Positions 17,799 to 25,870 of a DNA stretch of 64,000 bases are shown one piece after another (the first letter of the stretch is position 1; the number at the start of each line of letters is the position of its first letter). This DNA is from CBDEGU01 sp965238045 (lineage in GTDB: Bacteria; Acidobacteriota; Terriglobia; Bryobacterales; UBA6623), in NCBI GenBank assembly GCA_965238045.1, contig CBDEGU010000009.1, positions 62,001-126,000 of the forward strand. Reading direction: 5' to 3'. The notes below the pieces were generated by a model that saw only the letters and a list, made by a program, of their open reading frames with translations, was not told where the DNA came from and searched no databases. The position numbers and the translations under genes are program-made.

Positions 17799-18266
17799 TC
17801 ACTCTTGCTCCGGCTGGCACTGTTCCTCCGTGGCGGATTCGCTCTCCTTCCACTCGAGATAGCTGCGCAAGTACGCCTCGGCTTGCGCGCGCAGAACCGT
17901 CCCGGCGTCAAGACCGCTCCACTTCCGCCCCGCTCTCTGAAACGTGACCGACCCGTGGGCCCAGGGCAGATGAGCGCGTTCCATCGTGTAGTCGATTCGC
18001 GCCGCCCGGCCGTCATCGTTTCTTAGCACGAAGCGAACCGCGTCGGGTCCACTCTCGCCCGCGAAGCGGTCACACTCATCGCGGGCGTAGCCCATGTTGC
18101 AGGCGTTCTCGATGAGATGCCCCGGCGGACGAAAGTCGTCTCCCTGCTTCACGTTCTGCCTCACCTTGCATTGTCCGTCATACAGCCGCCCCAGCGGCGG
18201 CCGGACCTTGCCGTTCCAGCGACCCCAGGGAAGGGGCTTGGTGGGAGAAAAAAACGGGCAGGCCAT
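17799..18266 (-). CDS. Conserved hypothetical protein with Cys motif
   Basis: About 155 aa, cytoplasmic. It begins MACPFF and carries further cysteines in GQCKV and CNMGYARDECDRF. The last motif resembles a small metal or Fe-S cluster site, but no binding is proven. The ATG at 18266 is preferred because a -10-like TACTAT (minus strand, 18290-18285) leaves only a short leader and homologues I recall begin MACPFF. Divergent from the TPR gene at 18356. Function unknown. Confidence 0.68.
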   Translation of the reverse strand: MACPFFSPTKPLPWGRWNGKVRPPLGRLYDGQCKVRQNVKQGDDFRPPGHLIENACNMGYARDECDRFAGESGPDAVRFVLRNDDGRAARIDYTMERAHLPWAHGSVTFQRAGRKWSGLDAGTVLRAQAEAYLRSYLEWKESESATEEQCQPEQE

Positions 18267-18355
18267 CGTCAAACTTAGACTGCTATAGTAATGATCTTCG
18301 TCCCCGGCGGGCAAGCGGAGTTCGAACTTCGGGCCGCCGATCCCGCAACCTGTCC

Positions 18356-18667
18356 ATGGACCGTCTCGAGACCCTAAAGCAATTCATCGAAGCCAACCCG
18401 GCCGACTGTTTTGCCCGCTATGGCGTCGCGCAAGAGCACCTCAAACGCGACGAACCCGCCGAGGCGGCCGAGCAGTTCGAAGAGATTTTCAAAATCAACC
18501 CCGGCTACCAGGCGGCCTACTATCATGGCGGAAAAACCTACGAAAAACTAGGCCGCGCCGAGGATGCCCTCCATACGTACCAAAAAGGCATCGAGATAGC
18601 CACCCAGTCAGGCGATCTCCACGCCCGAAGCGAACTGGAAACCGCGATCGAGGAAATATCCGGCTGA
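18356..18667 (+). CDS. Small TPR protein
   Basis: 103 aa containing about two and a half tetratricopeptide repeats: FARYGVAQEHLKRDEPAEAA, then AAYYHGGKTYEKLGRAEDAL. It has no signal peptide and is probably a cytoplasmic adaptor. It is upstream of gltX but separated by 201 bp that hold a four-unit 15-bp repeat. Function cannot be assigned. Confidence 0.8.
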   Translation: MDRLETLKQFIEANPADCFARYGVAQEHLKRDEPAEAAEQFEEIFKINPGYQAAYYHGGKTYEKLGRAEDALHTYQKGIEIATQSGDLHARSELETAIEEISG

Positions 18668-18795
18668 GGCCGGTCTGAGCCCGGCGGCGCCTTGGTATAC
18701 TGATGCTTTGCAGCAATCTCCGCAAGGTTTTCGGCCCCCGGCGTGCCTTGCTCAGCGGCGGCCGGGGTCCATTCAGAATCCGACTCCCTGCGCTG

Positions 18796-18855
18796 TCTTG
18801 CACGTCGCTATCTCGCACGGTGTTATCCTGCACGTTGCTATCCTGCACGGCGGCT
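18796..18855 (+). repeat. Four tandem 15-bp units upstream of gltX
   Basis: Units start at 18796, 18811, 18826 and 18841; consensus TCCTGCACGTTGCTA with 2-6 changes per unit. The array ends 13 bp before the gltX start. Because 15 is a multiple of three, the frame of gltX stays open through it, giving an ARCYP-type pentapeptide repeat if translated. Confidence 0.8.
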
Positions 18856-18868
18856 TCCCTGGAATTCG

Positions 18869-20314
18869 ATGACACGAGTGCGGTTTGCACCTGCCCCGAC
18901 GGGCTTTCTGCACATCGGCGGCGCGCGCACCTACATCTTTAACTGGCTCTTTGCGAGACAGCATGGCGGCCAGGTCGTACTGCGCATCGACGATACCGAC
19001 CTCGACCGCTCGACCAGCGAGGCCCTCGGCTCGATTCTCGACGGACTCCACTGGCTCGACATGCCATGGGATGAGATGCATCGCCAGTCCGAACGCCGCG
19101 CGAAGCATCTCGAAGCCGCCCAGTCTCTGCTCGCCAGCGGCGCCGCGTATCGCGATTTCACCCCGGCGCGCTCCCCTTCGGAAACCAAACCCGCGGACAC
19201 TTCCGGAGCCTGGCTCTGCAATCCCGGTATGCGCGACATACCGAAGGACGAGAGTGATCGCCGCGCCAGCGCCGGCGAGCCCCATGCTCTTCGCTTCCGG
19301 GTGCCTCGCGCATCAGGACGGATCGTTGAATTTCGCGATCATGTCTACCGCAAGCAAACGCGCAAGATTGCCGACATTGAGGATTTTGCTCTGCTGCGCA
19401 GCGACGGCTCGCCGACCTATCACTTGGCCTCCACCGTCGACGACGCCGAGCTGAAAATCTCGCGCGTGATCCGCGGCCAGGACCACCTCACCAACACTTT
19501 TAAGCACATCTTGCTGTTCGAGGCTCTCGGCGTCCCGCAACCAGAGTTCGCCCATCTGCCGCTGCTGCTCGGGCCCGACGGCTCGAAACTATCCAAGCGC
19601 AAGCACGGCCCCGTCGTCAGCGTCACCACCTACCGCGACGGCGGCTTCTTGCCCCATGGCCTGATTAACTATCTCTGCCTGCTCGGCTGGTCGCCCAAGG
19701 ACGGCCGGGAACTGCTCACGCGCCGGCAATTGCTGGAACTCTTCGACCTCGGCGGCATCAACCGCGCGAACGCCGTCGTCACCTTCGAAGAGGACTCGGA
19801 TGAAAATTGGGCCGACCCCAAGGCGCTTTGGATCAACGGCCAGCAACTGCGCACCGTCCCCCTGCAAGACCTCATGCCCGCCGTCGAGCAAGAGTTGCGC
19901 GCCGCCGGCTGGTGGCAACCCGCCTACGAAGACGAGCGGCGAGAATGGCTCGCGTCCACCGTCGACCTGCTGCGTTCGCGCTTTACCACTCTCAAGGATT
20001 TCACCCTGCGGGGCGCCGCCTATTTCAGCAACTCGTTTCCGATCGAGCCCAAGGCTTTGAAAAACCTGGATAAAGCGGGCGCGCGCGAACTGCTGCGAGC
20101 ATTAGGCGAGCGGCTCGATAGGCTCGCCGACTTCAGTCCAGAAAACGTCGAAGCCGAGTTGCGAAGTCTGGCCGAAGAGCGAGAGGTCAAAGCGGGTCTG
20201 ATTATCAACGCCTCGCGGGCCGCGCTGAGCGGACAGCCGGTCGGGCCAAGCGCCTTTGCCGTTTTCGGCACGCTGGGGCGGGAACGGGTCGTGGAGCGTT
20301 TGCGAAACCTCTGA
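18869..20314 (+). CDS. gltX: Glutamyl-tRNA synthetase
   Basis: 481 aa class I synthetase, attaching Glu to tRNA. The HIGH-type motif is in PAPTGFLHIGGAR near the N-terminus and the KMSKS-type motif is GSKLSKRKHG. A typical length confirms a complete enzyme; the C-terminal helical domain binds the anticodon. The start is placed at MTRVRFAPAPTG because homologues begin there and the upstream frame is repeat DNA. It may be a discriminating or non-discriminating form; this cannot be told here. The stop overlaps the carbamoyltransferase start (TGATG). Confidence 0.95.
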   Translation: MTRVRFAPAPTGFLHIGGARTYIFNWLFARQHGGQVVLRIDDTDLDRSTSEALGSILDGLHWLDMPWDEMHRQSERRAKHLEAAQSLLASGAAYRDFTPARSPSETKPADTSGAWLCNPGMRDIPKDESDRRASAGEPHALRFRVPRASGRIVEFRDHVYRKQTRKIADIEDFALLRSDGSPTYHLASTVDDAELKISRVIRGQDHLTNTFKHILLFEALGVPQPEFAHLPLLLGPDGSKLSKRKHGPVVSVTTYRDGGFLPHGLINYLCLLGWSPKDGRELLTRRQLLELFDLGGINRANAVVTFEEDSDENWADPKALWINGQQLRTVPLQDLMPAVEQELRAAGWWQPAYEDERREWLASTVDLLRSRFTTLKDFTLRGAAYFSNSFPIEPKALKNLDKAGARELLRALGERLDRLADFSPENVEAELRSLAEEREVKAGLIINASRAALSGQPVGPSAFAVFGTLGRERVVERLRNL

Positions 20315-21891
20315 TGCTGATATTGGGAATCGGCGGCTGGCTTCATGACGGCGCGGCCGCGCTGCTGCGCGACGGCGAGCTGATCGCCGCCATGGAAGAG
20401 GAAAAACTCGCGCGGCAGCCTCATACGGGCGGGCTGCCCGAGCGGGCCATCGCCGCCTGCCTCGAAACCATCTCCGCCTTGCCCGAAAACCTCGATTGCA
20501 TCGCCATCGCCCGGCCCATCGCCGAGCGGGGCGATTCTTCGCTCCACCTCCGCCTGCGTTCTCTTTTCCCCAAAGCCCGCATTGTGATGGTCGACCATCA
20601 CACGGCCCATGCCGCCAGCGCCTTCTATCCTTCGCCGTTCGAGGAAGCGCGCGTGCTCACCCTCGACCGCGTGGGCGATATGCGTTGCGGCGCGTTGTGG
20701 GAGGCCGATGCCTCGCGTCTCGATCCCATTGAGGAGATCTACGCGCCCGACTCTCCCTCGGTTTTCTATAGCCGGGTGAGCGAACTGCTCGGTTTCCGCT
20801 CCGGCGCCGAAGAGCACAAAGTGCAGTGGCTCTCGGTAACCGGTCAGCCCGCCTACCACGACGTCTTTCTCGATATTCTCGCCGCCGGCGGCCGCCAGCG
20901 GCCGCAGCTCGACCACGACTACTTCGACATGTCCCGGCCGGCGCGGGGCGGCTTCAGCGAGCGTTTCTATTCCGCTCTCGGACTCAAGTACGGCCAGGAA
21001 TTTACCGAAACCGAGCGCGCGGACCTCGCCGCCAGCGTGCAAAGCGCCGTCGAAGAAATCGTCCTGCGTCTGGCCGGTGAAGGAAAGCACCTCTGTCTGG
21101 CCGGCGGCTTGATGCTCAACTCCATTCTCGTCTCCGCGCTAGCCAACTCGGGCCGCTACCAGCGGGTCTGGGTGCAGCCCGCCGCCGGCAACGCCGGAAC
21201 GAGTGTCGGCTGCGCCTTCCATGCCTGGCGTCACGTCTTTCACCGCTCTGAACGGACGCCGGTCCGCAATCTCTTCCTGGGCCCGGAATATGATCCGGAA
21301 CAGATCAAGCAGGTACTCGAGAACTGCAAGCTAGGCTTCCAGTATCTGCTGACCGATGAACGGCTGATCCAAGCCGCCGTCAAACAACTGCAAGCCCATC
21401 AGATCGTGGCCTGGTTCCAGGGGCGCATGGAGTTCGGATCGCGGGCGCTGGGCAACCGTGGCATTCTCGCCTCGCCCCTCAATCCTTATTCCACCGAAAA
21501 CTTGAATATCTACATCAAGCGCCGCGAGCCGTTTCGCAAATTCGCGGCCTCGGTGCCGGAAGAACTCGCTTCGGAATACTTCGAGTGCGGCGATAACGCC
21601 AGACATCTCGCCTCCATCAGCCGCGTGCGCGATGCCCATCGCGGGATCTTCGAGGCCACGCTTCTCGGCGACGACCGCATCCGCGTTCACACCGTCTCGC
21701 GCCAGGACAACCCGCTCTACTGGGAGCTGCTCCATGCCACCGGCAAGGCCAGCGGACTGCCCGTGGTCTACAACACGTCGTTCAATCTCTTTGGCGAGAG
21801 TCTGGTCTGCGATCCCCGATCGGCGGTGAGAAGTTTCTATGCTTCGGGCATCGACTGTCTCTTCGTGGGCCAGTTTCTGCTGACGAAGTAG
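20314..21891 (+). CDS. NodU/CmcH-family carbamoyltransferase
   Basis: 525 aa. The N-terminal Kae1-like ATP-binding domain carries the signature GWLHDGAAAL and the metal-binding DHHTAHAASAF; the C-terminal domain contains RMEFGSRALGNRG, typical of the family. It transfers carbamoyl from carbamoyl phosphate, via carbamoyl-AMP, to a hydroxyl group of a sugar or secondary metabolite. No obvious biosynthetic cluster is beside it, so the acceptor is unknown. The ATG shares a base with the gltX stop, so the two are translationally coupled, an odd pairing. Confidence 0.9.
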   Translation: MLILGIGGWLHDGAAALLRDGELIAAMEEEKLARQPHTGGLPERAIAACLETISALPENLDCIAIARPIAERGDSSLHLRLRSLFPKARIVMVDHHTAHAASAFYPSPFEEARVLTLDRVGDMRCGALWEADASRLDPIEEIYAPDSPSVFYSRVSELLGFRSGAEEHKVQWLSVTGQPAYHDVFLDILAAGGRQRPQLDHDYFDMSRPARGGFSERFYSALGLKYGQEFTETERADLAASVQSAVEEIVLRLAGEGKHLCLAGGLMLNSILVSALANSGRYQRVWVQPAAGNAGTSVGCAFHAWRHVFHRSERTPVRNLFLGPEYDPEQIKQVLENCKLGFQYLLTDERLIQAAVKQLQAHQIVAWFQGRMEFGSRALGNRGILASPLNPYSTENLNIYIKRREPFRKFAASVPEELASEYFECGDNARHLASISRVRDAHRGIFEATLLGDDRIRVHTVSRQDNPLYWELLHATGKASGLPVVYNTSFNLFGESLVCDPRSAVRSFYASGIDCLFVGQFLLTK

Positions 21892-21912
21892 GTTTCCAGC
21901 TTGTCCCCGACT

Positions 21913-22253
21913 TTACCAGTTGCCGTAAGATACCGCGAAATAATCGTAGCGAAGAGTAGAGTCGGCAGACTCAACGATCTGCTTGACCTTTGATAAAAAC
22001 TCCTCTCCTGAGGGTCAGGCTTGAACTTGAACACGATTCTAAACACGACGGACCTGTGCTTGGCATCGGGGTATCGCTCAAGAATCTCGCCGCTCTCAAC
22101 GAACGCCATATAGGCATTCAGTTTCTTCTGAAGGATGAGTTGGTGCTCAACGCTGTCCAACCAATTCAGGTGGTCTGAGATCGTGAGCACCACATCGCCA
22201 GTCGCAGAATCCGTGCTGATAATGTCCACTGTGTCAGGCTGCTCTACGGACAC
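21913..22253 (-). pseudogene. DUF6572 family gene with a single-base frameshift
   Basis: The GTG at 22253 follows GGGGGA at 6 nt and begins VSVEQPDTVD, continuing with the family pattern VVLTISDHLNW, AYMAFVESGEI and YPDAK. At the GGG run 22012-22014 (CCC on the coding strand) the frame breaks after FKFKPD. The expected tail, starting SGEEFLSKVKQIVE and ending YGNW, is intact in the neighbouring frame and stops at 21913. One extra C would restore a protein of about 114 aa. Either a recent mutation, a phase-variable run or a base-calling error in a homopolymer. Family role unknown. Confidence 0.75.
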
Positions 22254-22328
22254 TGAAGATCCCCCATCAAGAATTCCGTCACCGTTGGAGATCGGGTTGA
22301 ATGTCGGGGCTTCGAGGGACGAGTTTGG

Positions 22329-22466
22329 AGTGGACCCCAAAAGCGAGACCAGTAAAGAAGGGACAATGAACCAGGGAACGGTAAGGAGGTTCGATTGTCT
22401 CGAAGACGATTCACGAAAGAGTTCAAGCTGGCGGCCGTCAGGCGGCTCGAAGCCGGTGCTGACTAA
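22329..22466 (+). mobile_element. Remnant of an IS3-family element (orfA 5' end)
   Basis: After AAGGAGG, a TTG at 22395 starts the peptide LSRRRFTKEFKLAAVRRLEA and stops at 22464-22466. This is the first helix of an IS3-type OrfA. The upstream stretch beginning TGGAGTGGACCCCAAAA looks like the IS left end. The rest of the transposase is missing. Confidence 0.6.
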
Positions 22467-22698
22467 AACACTGATTGCGATGGGGTTCGGCGAGATGGGT
22501 CTGTTTGGTAGTTCGATTCTGGCGGTTTGGGGCTGGGGCTGCGGCGTGGAGGATGGTGGCGGGTGGCTGGGCAGTGGGGGCTCTGTCCCCGCGCGCCCCC
22601 CCGATCGCCCCATGGTCTTGCGTCGGATCGTTGGGGGGTTGGGTTGGAACCACCAGTTGTCCTGCTGCGGTACAATTCACTCAGGCTCGGTCGGGGCT

Positions 22699-25530
22699 AT
22701 GATTGGTCAAACTATTTCGCATTACAAGATCACCGAGAAACTCGGTGAAGGCGGCATGGGTGTCGTCTATAAGGCCGAGGACACCAAGCTCAAGCGTCCG
22801 GTGGCGCTGAAGTTTCTTTCGCCGCATCTGCTCAGTGACACCGAAGCCAAGGAGCGGTTCATCCGTGAAGCTCAGGCCGCCGCCGCGCTAAATCATCCGA
22901 ATATCTGCACGGTCCATGAGATTGATGAGGCCGGCGGGCGAACGTTCATCGTGATGGCGTTCCTGGAAGGGGCCAGCCTGGACACGAAGATCGAAGCCGG
23001 GCCGCTGAAGCTGGACGAGGTGCTCGACTTCGCCATCCAAACAGTGCAAGGTTTGCAGGCGGCGCACGGTAAGAAGATCGTCCATCGGGACATCAAGCCC
23101 GCCAATTTGATGGTCACGCCGCAGGGCGCTAAGCAACTGGTCACGATCATGGACTTCGGGCTGGCGCAGCTCACCGACCGCTCGAAGCTGACCCAGGGGC
23201 CCACGGCGCTGGGCACGGTTTCCTATATGTCGCCCGAACAGGCGCAGGGGATGGAACTCGATCACCGCACCGACCTTTGGGCGCTGGGAGCGGTGATCTA
23301 CGAGATGGTCACCGGCCAGCGGGCCTTCCAAGGCCACTACGATCAGGCGATCACCTATTCGATTCAGCACGAAGAGCCCGAGCCAATGACGGCTCTTCGC
23401 ACCGGCGTGCCGATGGAGCTGGAGTGGATCGCGGGCAAGTGTTTGACCAAAGATCGCGAGAAGCGCTACCAGTCGACGACCGAAGTGCTGCTGGATCTGG
23501 AGGCGCTGCGCGAGAAACAGAAGGCCGGCAAATCGACCATTGTGAAGACCATGGCTGGCGGGGAGAGTGTAGTCGCCCAGCCCTCGGCAGCCCCGGCGGA
23601 AGCGCCCGCGCCAAGTCCTCTGGCCAAGTATCGCGTGATCGAAGACGCGGAAGAACAGGACGACAGTGTCGTCTATCACGCCGAAGACACGCAGCTCCGG
23701 CGGCTCGTCGATGTACGGGTGATTACGCAGTCGGCCGCAAAGGCCTTGGGACGAAAGCAGCTTATCCGGCAAGCGGCGCTCTTCGCCGCGGGTGTGGTGC
23801 TCACCATTCTGCTCGGCTATGCGACGGGCTGGCTGGGCCCGGCCGGTGCGCCTGCTGAGGTTCCGCTGCGGCGGTTCTCCTTCGCTCCCGCCGACCTGGT
23901 AAATGCGGCCATTTCGCCGAACGGTAAGCACATTGCCTACGTTGAACGCGGTTCGCCCAACAGACTCTGGGTGCGCGACCTCGATTCGGAGCTACCCCGT
24001 GTGCTTGAGGGCGTCGTGCCGGGACCTGGGGTGTTTTGGTCTGCTGACAGCCGATTCATCGGCTTCCAAGAGGGCGGCGATCTCAAGAAGGTTTCCCGGG
24101 AGGGCGGCCCCGCGGCCCGAGTGTGTGAATTGCCGGGCGGCAGATTTGGTGGAGGGAGCTGGAGTCCCGACGGTGAGTCTATCGTCTTCAGTTCCGGGTC
24201 TCCGCCCGCGCTATACGAGGCGCCATCGCGAGGAGGCAACCCCAAACAGCTCTTTGATCGGGTGGAGGAAGGTGTATCAAGACTCAACATGGGTCCGCGC
24301 TTCCTGCCCCGGCCGGGCGGGGCCCGCGCGCTCCTATTCAACGTCAGGGGTGGAGGCGTAAGCAATTTGTTCGTGCGGGACCTCGAAAGCGGAGAGATGA
24401 AGAAGCTGGGTCCGGGAGCGGAAGCCGCCTATTCGCCGAGCGGCCACATCGTCTACCGGGCTGCCCCAAACCAACCCGACCTTTGGGCCCTGCCGTTCTC
24501 GCTCGGCGCATTGGACTACACGGGCGAGGCTTTTCCCATCGCGCAGCAAGCAGTTAGCCCGAGCGTGGCGGCGGACGGAACGCTGGTATATCTTGACTCC
24601 GGAGGCGGATTGAGGCGACTCGTGTGGCGGGATCGAGACGGGAAGCCACAGGGAAAGATCGGTCAACCCCAGCTAACAATCAGCTATCCCGCCTTGTCAC
24701 CGGATGGAAAACGCGTGGCCACCTGGAGCCGAGAAGGCAGCGCGATGGACATCTGGGTTCACGAGGTCGACCGGCCGGTCAAGAGCCGTCTCACCACCTT
24801 CGGATACGACGTTTGGCCGACTTGGTCGCCTTCCGGCCGCCAGATCGGGTTTGCTTCCGGCCGCACGGGGGAGCGCGACATTTACGTCAAGTCGGCCGAT
24901 GGTTCCGGTGAGCCCAAAGCCTTATTGCTCACCGACGACAGCGCCGAGTATCTGACGGACTGGTCACGGGACGGGAAGACACTGCTTTTCTGGCGGAGGC
25001 CGCGGGGAGGAGGGGGTGCTTCCGGCTCGGGAACGGTTGGCGACATTTTCTACCTGCGGCAGAAGAGCGGCGGCGACTATGAAGAGTTCCCCTTCCTGAC
25101 GACTAAGTTTGAAGAAACAACGCCCCAGTTCTCCCCCGACGAGCGCTTCGTGGCCTACACGTCGGACGAGTCCGGCCAGCGTGAAGTCTACATCCAGGCG
25201 TTTCCTGAAGGCGGCGTCAAGCGGCAGGTCTCGGTCAACGGCGGCGCCCAGCCGCGCTGGCGGGCCAACGGCAAGGAGATTTACTACGTCGAAGGAGAAC
25301 GGTTGATGGCCGCGCCGGTTGCGCTGTCGGGTTCTTTGTCTGTCGCTTCCCCGAAGGAGTTGTTCTCATCGCCGGGTTTGATTTTGGGCGGGGGCAACTA
25401 CCTCAGCTACGACGTGACGCCCGATGGCCAAAGGTTTGTTCTGGCCGAAAGAGTCGAAAGCGCAAGTCGCACAGAAATCCACGTGGTGCAGAACTGGTTC
25501 GAAGAGTTCCGAGACCGCGGGCAGGACTAA
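22699..25530 (+). CDS. Membrane Ser/Thr protein kinase with TolB-like propeller
   Basis: 943 aa. The Hanks-type kinase domain occupies about residues 9-285: Gly loop LGEGGMGVVY, Lys38, HRDIKPANL with catalytic Asp131, DFG at 152-154, SPEQ in place of APE. Residues about 308-354 look like a decayed second copy of the N-lobe. One TM follows (about 357-380), then an extracytoplasmic WD40/TolB-like propeller (about 385-943) with repeated SPDGKRVA-type blades. It probably senses an envelope signal and phosphorylates cytoplasmic targets. A longer open frame upstream runs through the IS3 remnant and is rejected. Confidence 0.92.
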   Translation: MIGQTISHYKITEKLGEGGMGVVYKAEDTKLKRPVALKFLSPHLLSDTEAKERFIREAQAAAALNHPNICTVHEIDEAGGRTFIVMAFLEGASLDTKIEAGPLKLDEVLDFAIQTVQGLQAAHGKKIVHRDIKPANLMVTPQGAKQLVTIMDFGLAQLTDRSKLTQGPTALGTVSYMSPEQAQGMELDHRTDLWALGAVIYEMVTGQRAFQGHYDQAITYSIQHEEPEPMTALRTGVPMELEWIAGKCLTKDREKRYQSTTEVLLDLEALREKQKAGKSTIVKTMAGGESVVAQPSAAPAEAPAPSPLAKYRVIEDAEEQDDSVVYHAEDTQLRRLVDVRVITQSAAKALGRKQLIRQAALFAAGVVLTILLGYATGWLGPAGAPAEVPLRRFSFAPADLVNAAISPNGKHIAYVERGSPNRLWVRDLDSELPRVLEGVVPGPGVFWSADSRFIGFQEGGDLKKVSREGGPAARVCELPGGRFGGGSWSPDGESIVFSSGSPPALYEAPSRGGNPKQLFDRVEEGVSRLNMGPRFLPRPGGARALLFNVRGGGVSNLFVRDLESGEMKKLGPGAEAAYSPSGHIVYRAAPNQPDLWALPFSLGALDYTGEAFPIAQQAVSPSVAADGTLVYLDSGGGLRRLVWRDRDGKPQGKIGQPQLTISYPALSPDGKRVATWSREGSAMDIWVHEVDRPVKSRLTTFGYDVWPTWSPSGRQIGFASGRTGERDIYVKSADGSGEPKALLLTDDSAEYLTDWSRDGKTLLFWRRPRGGGGASGSGTVGDIFYLRQKSGGDYEEFPFLTTKFEETTPQFSPDERFVAYTSDESGQREVYIQAFPEGGVKRQVSVNGGAQPRWRANGKEIYYVEGERLMAAPVALSGSLSVASPKELFSSPGLILGGGNYLSYDVTPDGQRFVLAERVESASRTEIHVVQNWFEEFRDRGQD

Positions 25531-25740
25531 GTGCCCCGAAACGAGCCACATAGCGCTCATCAGCGGATAGCTGTCGGGATATCGCGATCGCATGAGGTTC
25601 CACTCGCTGGAGCGCTCCAGCAAGCCATTGACAGAGTCGAAAACCGAGCTGAATCAACGGCCCGTCCGTGGTAGCATCGGATAGCTCAACGGATCGGTTG
25701 TTACCACCAGCTATGTGAATCGCGGTAGAATCGGACCGGC
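25531..25740 (+). promoter_or_regulatory. Conserved kinase-gene upstream block, copy 1
   Basis: This spacer is similar along its length to 27540-27748; shared stretches include TGTCGGGATATCGC, ATAGCTCAACGG (TTAGCTCAACGG in the second), CGGTTGTTACC and GGTAGAATCGGACCG. The TAGAAT is a plausible -10 box 9 nt before the ATG at 25741, so the transcript would be nearly leaderless. A diverged version (CGGTACAATTC) precedes the intact kinase at 22699. Confidence 0.55.
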
Positions 25741-25854
25741 ATGATCGGCCAAACCATCTCGCACTATCGCATCACCGAGAAGCTCGGCGAGGGCGGGATG
25801 GGCGTCGTTTACAAGGCCGAAGACACGAAGCTGAGGCCTTTGAACAGCACATAG
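25741..25854 (+). pseudogene. 5' fragment of a second Ser/Thr kinase gene
   Basis: It encodes MIGQTISHYRITEKLGEGGM and then GVVYKAEDTKL, nearly identical to the start of the kinase at 22699. At about 25833 it changes to unrelated sequence and stops after six foreign residues. The matching 3' end of a kinase gene is found at 27501-27539. The interior has been replaced by the acyl-CoA ligase gene. Confidence 0.88.
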
Positions 25855-25870
25855 AAGAAAGGAGAGACCG

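Noticed and set aside
17687..18016. 110-residue extension of the first propeller
   Set aside because: It overlaps the hypothetical gene 17799-18266 in another frame and lacks signal features; the SD is just before 17686.
22135..22698. N-terminal extension of the Ser/Thr kinase
   Set aside because: The open frame runs antisense to the DUF6572 gene and through the IS3 relic; the kinase family begins MIGQ at 22699 and the stubs at 25741 and 27749 start at the same point.
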